DNA of 64,000 nucleotides from Levilactobacillus lindianensis (GTDB lineage: Bacteria; Bacillota; Bacilli; Lactobacillales; Lactobacillaceae): NCBI RefSeq assembly GCF_003946095.1, contig NZ_RHOD01000013.1, forward strand, positions 1 through 64,000. Reading direction: 5' to 3'. The position numbers and the translations under genes are program-made. This document shows positions 8,087 to 16,338 of the stretch, in pieces. How positions within the stretch are numbered: the first letter of the stretch is position 1; each line of letters begins with the position of its first letter. The notes under the pieces were generated by a model, which saw only the letters and a program-made list of their open reading frames with translations, was not told the DNA's origin and made no database searches.

Positions 8087-10114
8087 TTGGAAGCCTTTTA
8101 CTCCGTACTATTACTGATCTTGGCGACGATCGTCGCCAACACCATCTATCCTTACTTTTCTGCTATTCATCAGGCGTTCTACCAGATCTTTGCCGGTGCC
8201 TTATTGTCATTAATCCCCATGTTCCATCACTTTGCGTTGGAACCCGAGGCCTTTATGCTCCTGATCATTGGCCCACTGATGTTTTATGATGGGAAGAATG
8301 CCAGTGCCAAAGATCTCCGTCGCAACGTCGGCTCAATCGCCTCCATGGCAATCGTCCTCGCCGTTTTGACCGTGGTTGCCATGGGCTATCTCGCCCACAG
8401 CATGTTGGCCGGCATTCCCTTAGCCCTAGCCTTTGCACTGGCGGCGATCGTGACCCCTACCGATGCCGTGGCGGTTTCCTCCATTACCACGAATATGGCG
8501 GTGCCCGAACGAGTCATGGGCATGTTGGAACGTGAATCTCTATTCAACGATGCTTCTGGTTTGGTCGCCTTCAACCTCGCGTTGACAGCCTTTACTACCG
8601 GTCAATTCTCCGTTGGCATGGGCGTTAAACACTTCCTCATTGTCTTCTTTGGGGGCTTACTTATTGGGGTTATTCTGGGCGGCTTAGCCGTTTGGACCCG
8701 GGTCCTGCTGGTTCAGAGTGGGATGGATTCTTCCAGCGTCATCGTTCCATACGACCTCATTGTGCCCTTCCTCATCTACCTCGCTGCCGAACACCTCGAA
8801 CTCTCCGGAATTCTCGCGGTCGTTGCTGCCGGGCTGATGTACAGCTTCTCTTCAAATCAACTACGCCTCTCCAGTACCCAGCTTCAGTTGGTCTCGCGGT
8901 CTTCATGGCGCATCGTCACCAGCCTTTTAAATGGGTTCGTGTTCGTTCTCTTAGGCGCGACACTTCCCACAGTCTGGGTAAATATTCAACAGGACCGCAC
9001 CAAGGACCTGTTGACGTTCTTCATCTTAGCCGTCGTCCTTTACGTCGTCATGACCGCCCTACGTTACCTCTGGATTCGCTTCGACTGGGCCCTCATCCAC
9101 TCGAAAAATAAAGACCGCCGTTCAAATGCCCTTGTGGGTGCCTTATCCGGGGTTCACGGAACCATCACCTTGGCCATGGCCTTCTCCCTTCCCTTAACGC
9201 TCCATGGCGCGGCCTTCCCCTATCGGAACACGATGATCTTCGTGGCCGCCGTCGTGATTATCCTAAGTCTGCTGGTCCCGACCATCATCTTGCCGTTCTT
9301 CCTACCAAAGAAAACGGCTACGGTCGATGCCGAGCAACTCGAACAGGAACGTAAGGCCTTGGTGGCCTACGCCAGTGAACGGTTGGCTCAGGAAAATCCG
9401 GATACCCCGGCCAGTGCCCAAACGGTAATCCAGGTCTTAAATAGCCAAACGAACAACACGCGGCCAGATAAAAAGGCGACACGGTTACTCCTCAATCGAG
9501 CCACACAGATGGAAGTCACGGCGGTCCAAGGGCTTGCCGACGCTGGCACCATCCCGGCTCCCTTTGCCAATCGTTACGTGCGTTTACTCCTGATGAAATC
9601 CCAAATGAGTCGTCACAATCCACTCGTCAACACCAGCATCTGGTTCCGCTTCGTGGGACACCGTCTCTGGCATCTCATTACCCACCATGGTGATCGACGT
9701 AAACAACGAGAACGACGCCAGGCCGGTCAACGCCATAGCCATCGTGGTCGCGATCGCTCGCGCCCTGGTCACGTCTCCGCAGCCGAACGCGAACGTCGCG
9801 AGAGTTTTATGCTAGTTGAAAAGACTATCTACACCCAAGTCATGACGTTCCTGACCGAGATTTCGACTATCGACAACCAAGCCGAAGTGAACGCGGTTCG
9901 TTACTACTACAATGCGCGTCACCGGCGCTTTGAATCTACCCAAGCCGCTGACGAACAAAGTGAGCTCTTCATTCAGGCCTTCCAGTACGAGTACACCTAC
10001 ATCCGCCAACGTCGGTCATCCAAAGAAATTCCGACAGCACTGGCAGACGAACTCTACCAACAAGTCTCAACCGATCAGATGCTCTATACCCAAGAAATTG
10101 CAGGAGAAGAATAG
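8087..10114 (+). CDS. Cation:proton antiporter, CPA1 (NhaP/NHE) family
   Basis: The 675-residue protein has about 12 membrane segments in residues 1-410, including the family motifs LLIIGPLMFYDG, AIVTPTDAVAV and ERESLFNDASGLVAF with the paired Asn-Asp of the ion site. A long hydrophilic C-terminal tail follows (about 410-675), including a stretch rich in Arg and His (about 528-560). It exchanges Na+ or K+ for H+ across the cell membrane for pH and salt homeostasis. The start is TTG with a GGGAGGAA site 6 nt upstream. It is followed by a terminator at 10286. Confidence 0.9.
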   Translation: MEAFYSVLLLILATIVANTIYPYFSAIHQAFYQIFAGALLSLIPMFHHFALEPEAFMLLIIGPLMFYDGKNASAKDLRRNVGSIASMAIVLAVLTVVAMGYLAHSMLAGIPLALAFALAAIVTPTDAVAVSSITTNMAVPERVMGMLERESLFNDASGLVAFNLALTAFTTGQFSVGMGVKHFLIVFFGGLLIGVILGGLAVWTRVLLVQSGMDSSSVIVPYDLIVPFLIYLAAEHLELSGILAVVAAGLMYSFSSNQLRLSSTQLQLVSRSSWRIVTSLLNGFVFVLLGATLPTVWVNIQQDRTKDLLTFFILAVVLYVVMTALRYLWIRFDWALIHSKNKDRRSNALVGALSGVHGTITLAMAFSLPLTLHGAAFPYRNTMIFVAAVVIILSLLVPTIILPFFLPKKTATVDAEQLEQERKALVAYASERLAQENPDTPASAQTVIQVLNSQTNNTRPDKKATRLLLNRATQMEVTAVQGLADAGTIPAPFANRYVRLLLMKSQMSRHNPLVNTSIWFRFVGHRLWHLITHHGDRRKQRERRQAGQRHSHRGRDRSRPGHVSAAERERRESFMLVEKTIYTQVMTFLTEISTIDNQAEVNAVRYYYNARHRRFESTQAADEQSELFIQAFQYEYTYIRQRRSSKEIPTALADELYQQVSTDQMLYTQEIAGEE

Positions 10115-10285
10115 ATTGGCCGCTCAGCGTCACATTTTCTTCACAATTGAATGCTATAGTAGTCGCATAACTTACGAATTAACCAACGAATAAGTTACCA
10201 ATTTTACTCCTCCAAAAGTAAAAAAACGGGCGGACCGCTACGGCGATACCGACCCACTCCAAACGTAACATGTGTTTTTATTCAG

Positions 10286-10324
10286 CAGCGATGCGGACAA
10301 TTACGGTCCGATCGCTGTTTTTTT
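10286..10324 (+). terminator. Terminator downstream of the antiporter gene
   Basis: CAGCGAT-GCGGAC pairs with GTCCG-ATCGCTG, followed by seven T. It lies 170 bp past the stop. Confidence 0.8.
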
Positions 10325-10329
10325 ATGTC

Positions 10330-10545
10330 GTTTTTCTTAACGACTCCGACCACCAGACGCCACCCTGTGTGGTGACCTCCGGCTGAAGCTAGTAAAAAAT
10401 AGAAATTCGCATAGAAGTTTCCTGTATGGCCAATAATCGACGTCAATTTGTTCTGCTTAGCCGCCCCACATGACCTGTCTTCTGCGGCACGACCTTGGTA
10501 TTCCCAGGGGTGACCCCGTCCCACCGGAGGCATCAAAGACTAAGA
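10330..10545 (-). repeat. Degenerate copy of the three-hairpin intergenic element
   Basis: Read on the minus strand it carries the GCCGGAGG boundary motif (near 10377-10384) next to GGGTGGCGTCTGGT, a string also present at the 3' end of the full copy at 15887..16059, but the central hairpins are missing. A second fragment with TGCCTCCGG and GGGGTCACCCC lies at 10485-10535. I read it as a decayed copy or two partial copies. Confidence 0.5.
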
Positions 10546-10632
10546 CAACTAAAAATTCCAGCCGATAATAGTCAATCCCCCGCGCTTTTGTTAGAAATTT
10601 ACTCATAATCTGGACGAATGCGCTCTCATAAA

Positions 10633-10661
10633 TTTACACCGTTAGCAAACTAGCTTATAAT
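10633..10661 (+). promoter_or_regulatory. Promoter of the 5'-nucleotidase-family gene
   Basis: TTTACA and TATAAT are separated by exactly 17 nt, 70 bp before the start codon. Confidence 0.75.
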
Positions 10662-10729
10662 TTCTTTAACACGTTATAGATTCGGCGTTGTGCTCAGGGT
10701 CTGTTAGACGTAATGGAGGGTGAGAATTC

Positions 10730-12304
10730 ATGAAGCTGACAATTTTATCGACAAGCGATACCCACGGGTATGTCTTTCCGACGAACTATGTAAAGAAGGG
10801 CAGTCACCAGGGTTTTGGTCTGGCGCGTGCCGCCACGGTGATCGCCCGTGAGCAAGCGCAGGCGAAGACACTGGGACCGGTCGTAACCGTGGAAAACGGG
10901 GACTTTCTCGAGGGATCACCACTGGCGTACTACGTCGCCCGTGTCAAACCCGACCGCGACCCAGCACCTCTGATGGCCATCTATAACCAAATCGACTATG
11001 ATTGCGGAATTCTCGGCAACCATGAATTTAACTACGGCCAAGAATACCTACAGGCCGCTATTAAAGACGCCAAACGTTCCATCCTTTGCGCCAATATTTT
11101 AGATCACAATGGCGAACCCGAATACGGGCAACCCTACCAAATTATCGAAAAGGAAGGCATCAAGATCGGCATCCTGGGGCTCACCACCCAGGCTGTCTAC
11201 AAGTGGGAAAAAGCCACCAACATCAGTGGCCTGCAATTTGAGTCGGCCTACCTAGCCGCCAAGAAATACGTCCCAATCATCAGAGAACAGGCGGATGTGG
11301 TCATTGTGTGCTATCACGGGGGCTTTGAGCGCGATCTGACCACCGGGAAACCTAATGACATTCACGTCGGCGAAAACGAAGCCTACCACATCCTAGAGGC
11401 TATTCCAGGCATCGACGCTTTGGTCACGGGTCACCAACACCGGCAGCTTGCCACCGATGTTTTCGATACGCCAATCACACAACCTGGTTTCCGGGGACAG
11501 GCCATCGGGAAGATCACGTTGGATCTCGACCGTCAAGCGGATGGCACCGTGACCGTGCTCAGCCATGAGAGTGAACTGGTCCCAACCAAACACGCCCCAC
11601 TTGACCAGAAGGTATTAGCCGCCGCCAATGGGCTGAACAGTGAGGTCGGCCACTGGCTAGACCAACCACTGGGTCATATCCAAGGCGACATGACTTTTGA
11701 CGATCCCTTTGCGGCACGGATGCACGAGACCCCCTATATTGAATTTATCCAAAAAGTTCAAATGGCCACGATGGGCGCCGACATCTCTGCAACCGCCCTC
11801 TTCAGTGATGAAGCTCGCGGCTTTGAAAACCCCATCACCATGCGAAATATCATGACCAACTACGTCTATCCCAACGGCCTGTCCCTCTTAAAGATCACCG
11901 GGGCCGACCTGCGTGGCGCGTTAGAAGTCTCCGCCCGTTATTTTGCGATCGAAGATAACCAGATTGCCGTTAACCCAGCCTTTGTCCACCCCAAGCGTCG
12001 TCAGTATAATTACGACATGTACGAGGGTGTAGACTACCAGATCAACGTCGCCAAACCCGAGGGCCAGCGTATCGAAAACTTGACCTATCATGGTAAACCT
12101 GTGACGGACGATCAGGAACTCCGGATTGCACTGAACCAATACCGCGCAGTCGGTGGTGGCCACTACGCCATGTACAGTGCGGACAAGATCATTGCGGAGA
12201 GTCAAGGTGCGATGAGTGAAATCATTGCTGACTACCTCCAAGAACACCCAACCGTTCCGGCTACGGCCAATAACAATTTTACAGTCGTTAATGAGCCAGA
12301 ATAA
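10730..12304 (+). CDS. 5'-nucleotidase / 2',3'-cyclic-nucleotide phosphodiesterase family metallophosphatase
   Basis: The 524-residue protein has an N-terminal calcineurin-like metallophosphoesterase domain (about 1-280) with the metal-binding set TSDTHG, ENGDF, GNHEF, CYHGG and GHQH. A 5'-nucleotidase C-terminal domain follows (about 320-500), with NGLSLLKITGADL as its typical segment. No signal peptide is visible, so it should act in the cytoplasm, unlike the secreted UshA type. Likely substrates are nucleotides or cyclic nucleotides; the exact one is open. It has its own promoter and a terminator shared with the convergent RNase Y gene. Confidence 0.87.
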   Translation: MKLTILSTSDTHGYVFPTNYVKKGSHQGFGLARAATVIAREQAQAKTLGPVVTVENGDFLEGSPLAYYVARVKPDRDPAPLMAIYNQIDYDCGILGNHEFNYGQEYLQAAIKDAKRSILCANILDHNGEPEYGQPYQIIEKEGIKIGILGLTTQAVYKWEKATNISGLQFESAYLAAKKYVPIIREQADVVIVCYHGGFERDLTTGKPNDIHVGENEAYHILEAIPGIDALVTGHQHRQLATDVFDTPITQPGFRGQAIGKITLDLDRQADGTVTVLSHESELVPTKHAPLDQKVLAAANGLNSEVGHWLDQPLGHIQGDMTFDDPFAARMHETPYIEFIQKVQMATMGADISATALFSDEARGFENPITMRNIMTNYVYPNGLSLLKITGADLRGALEVSARYFAIEDNQIAVNPAFVHPKRRQYNYDMYEGVDYQINVAKPEGQRIENLTYHGKPVTDDQELRIALNQYRAVGGGHYAMYSADKIIAESQGAMSEIIADYLQEHPTVPATANNNFTVVNEPE

Positions 12305-12351
12305 ATCGGTTTACGTTTCACCTAAACGGCGCGTCAAGCGCTAGCCTACAT

Positions 12352-12393
12352 AAAAAAGTCCCGCGAATTCCAATAGGAACCCGCGGGACTTTT
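12352..12393. terminator. Bidirectional terminator
   Basis: AAAAGTCCCGCG pairs with CGCGGGACTTTT, between the nucleotidase gene (plus) and rny (minus). Confidence 0.9.
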
Positions 12394-12407
12394 GTGTTGC
12401 CAGCGTT

Positions 12408-14015
12408 TTAAGCGTTGGCTACCTTTTTCTTTTTCTTGTGTTTTTTCTTTTTCTTTTCGTCACCGACATATTCGACCGCCGTCAGCGTGCGAATCGTCGT
12501 CACCTTAATCTTACCAGGATACGTGAGCTTATCTTCGATCTGCTTGGCCACTTCCTGCGTCAGACTAGCCGCAGCTTGATCGTCCAGCTCATGTGGCTTG
12601 ACCATAATCCGCAATTCCCGACCAGCTTGAATGGCGTAGCTTTCCGAGACACCCTTCTGTTCGTTAGCAATCTGTTCGAGGGCTCGCAACCGGTTGATGT
12701 AATCTTCCACCGATTCACTCCGTGCCCCAGGACGTGCCCCGGAAATAGCATCGGCCGCCGCGACTAAGTCAGATAGCGGTGACGTCTTCTCGATGTCGCC
12801 ATGGTGCGCCGCGATGGCGTTGATCACAATCGGATCTTCGCCATACTTCTGGGCAAATTCCGTTCCGATTTCCACGTGGGTGCCTTCAACTTCATGGTCG
12901 ATAGCTTTCCCCAAATCATGTAGGAGACCGGCCCGGCGCGCAAGTCGGGTATTGTACCCCAGTCGTGCCGCCATGGCACCAGTTAACTGAGCCACTTCAA
13001 TCGAGTGCAACAACACGTTTTGACCATAACTAGTCCGGTACTTGAGTCGGCCGATCAGCTTCATCAGGTCGGGATGCATCCAGCCCACATGTAGCAGGCT
13101 AACGGTCTGTTCCCCAGTTTCCCAAAGGCTATGGTTGACGTCGCGTTGGGCATTCTCCACCTGAGTCTCAATCTGATTAGCCGAGATGCGACGACTGGCA
13201 ACCAAGTTGGTCAGTGCCACCCGAGCAATTTCCCGGCGAATCGGATCGTGTGTGCTGATAAACAGCGTGGTGTTGTCATCCGGCACGAAGATTAAATCCG
13301 TCCCCGTGAGGGTTTCTAACAACCGAATGTGTTGACCTTCACGGCCGATAATTTTACTGCGAATGTCGCCGTTGGGTACAGTGACGGTATGTTCCATGTG
13401 CTCCTTCGGCAAATCCTGAGGACCACTCTCGGTGGCGGACAGGACGACATCCTTGGCCCACTTCTCAGCGTTGGCCACGGCGTTATCGTTGAGTGCCTTG
13501 ATTTCAATGTCTCGATCCCGCTTCAAATCCAATTCAGTGTGATCTAGGACAGTTTGCTTCGCGACGTCATCGTCCATCCCCGCACGTTGCGCTAAGGTCT
13601 GGTTGCGCGTCGTCGTTAGTTCTTCGGCTTGATCGCGAAGTAAATGGATAGCTTGCCGCTGGTCACGGTTGGCCTGGCTCCGTTCATCTAACATCTCTGT
13701 CTGATCGTCGAGCCGGACCGTGGCCTGTCCCATTAAACGTTCTCGCTGTTGCCGCCGTTGTTCTCTAACGCGAATATCACTTTGTTGTTCGGTCAATTCG
13801 TCCTTGACGGATTGCTGATAGGCGAGTGTGGCTTGCCGACTCTTTTTGGTAAGCTGGTCGACACGCTGCTTCGTCTTCTCGGTCTCCTGAGCAATGATGG
13901 TTCTAGCCTGGGCCTGAACCGCCAGTAGTTCTGCGCGATGTTGCCGTCGCCGAACCAGGTAACCGATCACAATCCCAATCAACAACAGACCGATAGTCAG
14001 TCCTGTTATTAACAA
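12408..14015 (-). CDS. rny: Ribonuclease Y (possibly a second, diverged copy)
   Basis: The protein has about 535 residues: one N-terminal membrane helix (about 1-24), a long charged coiled coil to about residue 190, a KH domain (SKIIGREGQHIRLLE), an HD domain (LLHDLGKAIDHEVEGTHVEIG) and a Lys-rich tail after residue 515. RNase Y starts mRNA decay at the membrane. I placed the start at the TTG at 14015, 9 nt after AAGGAG; an upstream GTG at 14066 lies before this site. The KH-to-HD linker differs from the usual sequence and no recA or cinA is adjacent, so it may be a paralogue of the main enzyme. Confidence 0.85.
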   Translation of the reverse strand: MLITGLTIGLLLIGIVIGYLVRRRQHRAELLAVQAQARTIIAQETEKTKQRVDQLTKKSRQATLAYQQSVKDELTEQQSDIRVREQRRQQRERLMGQATVRLDDQTEMLDERSQANRDQRQAIHLLRDQAEELTTTRNQTLAQRAGMDDDVAKQTVLDHTELDLKRDRDIEIKALNDNAVANAEKWAKDVVLSATESGPQDLPKEHMEHTVTVPNGDIRSKIIGREGQHIRLLETLTGTDLIFVPDDNTTLFISTHDPIRREIARVALTNLVASRRISANQIETQVENAQRDVNHSLWETGEQTVSLLHVGWMHPDLMKLIGRLKYRTSYGQNVLLHSIEVAQLTGAMAARLGYNTRLARRAGLLHDLGKAIDHEVEGTHVEIGTEFAQKYGEDPIVINAIAAHHGDIEKTSPLSDLVAAADAISGARPGARSESVEDYINRLRALEQIANEQKGVSESYAIQAGRELRIMVKPHELDDQAAASLTQEVAKQIEDKLTYPGKIKVTTIRTLTAVEYVGDEKKKKKHKKKKKVANA

Positions 14016-14115
14016 TATAATGTGCTCCTTAATTTTCAGTCCCGGGTATCCCGGGGGGATTGTCACTTTTCCCGTTAATTATACGCTATTTATGCCCACA
14101 ACCCAACTGTTCAAG

Positions 14116-14799
14116 TTAAGGGTTTTCCATGGCTACCGGTAAAAATAACCAACCGAGCAGAATTAATTTGAAGCCACTCGCCACCCACAAGACCTCTAAC
14201 CCGGCCAGATCGGCTAACCGAACCCCGATTGCACACCCTAGCAGAAAGGTTACCAGGACTAAACCAACACGCACCACCCGTTTTCTCGCCTGACGATCAC
14301 GGTTGATGACGGCTCGATAAAAACTCGTGGCAAAGGCCTTGGTGTTGCCCGTCATGATGCCATTATTAATGGCGATGCCCCCGACCTGGCGAAAGATTGT
14401 GAGTTCGTACCCAGCTACTGTCCCGAGGAAAAAGATGAGCCAACTATCCGGCAATGTCGTCTGCAGACTAGCGAGTAGCGCGTAGGCCAACACGTCAATC
14501 AGTAGAAGCCAACGCATCTGACGCCGCGGATTGCGGGCACTGACGCGCTCACTCAGGCCCTGAGCGATGAAGCACCCCAGAAAGTAACCGACCCAAACAA
14601 ACCCATTGGTCCAGGCGGCCTGCCAACCGTGTTCCATGAGTTTGATGACTCCCACAATCAGGTTTCCAGTCTGCGCACTTACGAAGACCTCACCATGCTT
14701 CAGGAAGGTATCGGCATCGATAACGCCCATCACCAGGGTGGCGCCCAGTGTCAGAATCGTATCGGTAACCGGTCTAAATTGTCGTGTGACATCATCCAA
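14116..14799 (-). CDS. YoaK family (DUF1275) membrane protein
   Basis: The 227-residue protein has about six hydrophobic segments and the family signature DADTFL followed by VFVSAQTGNLI (about 28-50), plus a second NNGIMTGNTK motif near residue 145. The function of this family is unknown; a transport role has been suggested. The start is TTG with a GAGGAG site about 10 nt upstream; no ATG is in frame there. It starts 20 bp after the hydrolase gene, so the two are probably one transcript. Confidence 0.85.
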   Translation of the reverse strand: MDDVTRQFRPVTDTILTLGATLVMGVIDADTFLKHGEVFVSAQTGNLIVGVIKLMEHGWQAAWTNGFVWVGYFLGCFIAQGLSERVSARNPRRQMRWLLLIDVLAYALLASLQTTLPDSWLIFFLGTVAGYELTIFRQVGGIAINNGIMTGNTKAFATSFYRAVINRDRQARKRVVRVGLVLVTFLLGCAIGVRLADLAGLEVLWVASGFKLILLGWLFLPVAMENP

Positions 14800-14819
14800 A
14801 ATCAGTAGACTCCTCTAAC

Positions 14820-15764
14820 TTACTTCATGTATTTGGCTAAGAAAGCCGTAACCGTCTTCTCGTAGAGTTCCGGATTATGGGATAGCGCCGCCGCGTGTTT
14901 GGCGCCCTTGACCACCAGGAGCTCCTTAGGCCCAGCGTCCGCTCGATAGACCTGATAAACCATCCGCGTCGGCACGAAGGTATCCGCTCCACCGTGAATA
15001 AACAACATCGGTTTGTGGTTCTTCTTGACCGCAGCCAACGCATTGGCATCCTTAAAATGGAACCCGGCCTTGGCCTTCGCCACGGCACTGGTCAATGGGA
15101 CTAACGGCCAGTAGGGCAAGTTGTACATCTGCTTGGCCTGATAACTAATCTCGGACTGCGCATCCGTATAGCCACAGTCCTCAATGTAGGCCTTGAGCTG
15201 TGTCGGTGTCTTCAGTCCACTGGTCATCATGGTCGTGGCACCTCCCATGGAGACCCCAAACAACACAATTTGTGACTGGGGTCCCTGCTTGGCAATAACC
15301 TGCTTGACCCATTTTAAGTAGTCGCGACTCTCGTAATAACCATAGCTAATGACTTTCCCCTGGCTCTCACCCTGGCCCCTCGTGTCGGGAATCAAGGTGT
15401 TGTACCCGAGCTGATGGAAGAGCGCCACATAGCCTCCCATGGCTTCCTTATTCGATCCAAAACCATGAACCAACACGACGGTTTTCTTAGTCGCCTTGGC
15501 CGCGGGAATGTAGTCGGCGACCTGTTTCAAATGAGTGCCCGCCGCATTCTCCGTCCACCGTTCTTTCTTGACGTCGCGATACCACTTCTTCTGAGCATAC
15601 AGGCGATCCGACTTGCGTAGTGGTTTCTCGGTACCCACAAAGCTTTTCTTGCCGCTCGCTACCGTCATGTTATAGAAATACAGACTGGCCCCTAGTAGTC
15701 CCCCGGCTACCAGCACCACAATCACACCGAGACTAATCAGTCCCCACTTTTTTCGCTTACTCAT
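14820..15764 (-). CDS. Membrane-anchored alpha/beta hydrolase
   Basis: The protein has about 314 residues, with one N-terminal membrane segment (about 7-33) and an extracellular hydrolase domain. The oxyanion motif is VHGFGSN, the nucleophile Ser is in FGVSMGGAT, the acid Asp in HGGADTFVP and the His in GAKHAAALS. The closest known shape is the YqkD/YkoA-like serine hydrolase group; the substrate is unknown. The ATG at 15764 has a GGGAGGAA site, unlike the upstream ATG at 15788. It has a clear promoter and leads a two-gene unit with the DUF1275 gene. Confidence 0.85.
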   Translation of the reverse strand: MSKRKKWGLISLGVIVVLVAGGLLGASLYFYNMTVASGKKSFVGTEKPLRKSDRLYAQKKWYRDVKKERWTENAAGTHLKQVADYIPAAKATKKTVVLVHGFGSNKEAMGGYVALFHQLGYNTLIPDTRGQGESQGKVISYGYYESRDYLKWVKQVIAKQGPQSQIVLFGVSMGGATTMMTSGLKTPTQLKAYIEDCGYTDAQSEISYQAKQMYNLPYWPLVPLTSAVAKAKAGFHFKDANALAAVKKNHKPMLFIHGGADTFVPTRMVYQVYRADAGPKELLVVKGAKHAAALSHNPELYEKTVTAFLAKYMK

Positions 15765-15803
15765 TTTCGTTTCCTCCCAATATCTCATTTCTCTTCTTCA
15801 GTA

Positions 15804-15832
15804 AGTATACGAAGTTCTTTTGATCAGCGCAA
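15804..15832 (-). promoter_or_regulatory. Promoter of the hydrolase-DUF1275 unit
   Basis: TTGCGC and TATACT are separated by 17 nt on the minus strand. A plus-strand TATAAT at 15849-15854 may be the -10 box for transcription toward pepF. Confidence 0.65.
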
Positions 15833-15886
15833 TTGTTATGATGTTTGCTATAATAAGCACAACTTACGTGTGTGATCTTATCCATA

Positions 15887-16059
15887 CCACCTGCGGCAAC
15901 CAGACGCCACCCCATGAGGCAGACCTGAAGCCTGAGAAACGGTCTTCAGGACAACCTTGAACCTCGAAAACCATGAGTTTCAAAGTTGGCCGTGCTCTAA
16001 GCCGAGAAAAAACCTCGGCTAAGACCACCGACACGGGGTTCTGTCTAGTTACCTCCGGC
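15887..16059 (-). repeat. Three-hairpin intergenic element, copy 1 (minus orientation)
   Basis: Read on the minus strand it runs from GCCGGAGG to GCCGCAGGTGG. A closing stem (ACCCCGTG with CATGGGGT) encloses three hairpins: CTTAGCCGAG with CTCGGCTTAG, CAACTTTGAA with a partner containing TTCAAGGTTG, and CCTGAAG with CTTCAGG. The same architecture is found at 16119..16298 and 42720..42903. Confidence 0.75.
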
Positions 16060-16118
16060 TAAAACCAGTCACTACATTACCTGAAGCAGCCTAATCATGC
16101 GACTAATTGTAGTAGCGT

Positions 16119-16298
16119 TGCCGGAGGTGGAATGGAGTCACACCCTGTGTCGATGGTGTTAGGTCGGCGAACTTGCCGGCCTTACAGCATGGGACGTTTC
16201 TAAGACCCACGCCCCTTGTGGGGCTTAGAGACGAGTCCGAAGACCGCCCTTTGGCTTCGGGCGGTCCCCATAGGGTGTGACTCCGTGCCATCGTAGGC
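16119..16298 (+). repeat. Three-hairpin intergenic element, copy 2 (plus orientation)
   Basis: It starts with TGCCGGAGG. A perfect 13-bp closing stem (GGAGTCACACCCT with AGGGTGTGACTCC) encloses three hairpins: TTAGGTCGGC with GCCGGCCTTA, GTTTCTAAG with CTTAGAGAC, and GACCGCCC with GGGCGGTC. It is inverted relative to copy 1; the 59 bp between them has its own inverted repeat (ACTACA / TGTAGT). It would lie in the pepF leader. Confidence 0.75.
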
Positions 16299-16338
16299 TA
16301 AAAAGTCACACAAACAAATCATTTAGGAGGACTTGCCG

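Noticed and set aside
10282-10536. An 84-codon minus-strand frame
   Set aside because: It reads through the terminator and the decayed repeat element; no ribosome site.
15887-16298. Insertion sequence or MITE interpretation of the paired elements
   Set aside because: No transposase, no matching terminal inverted repeats at the outer ends and no target duplication seen; a structured repeat family fits better.
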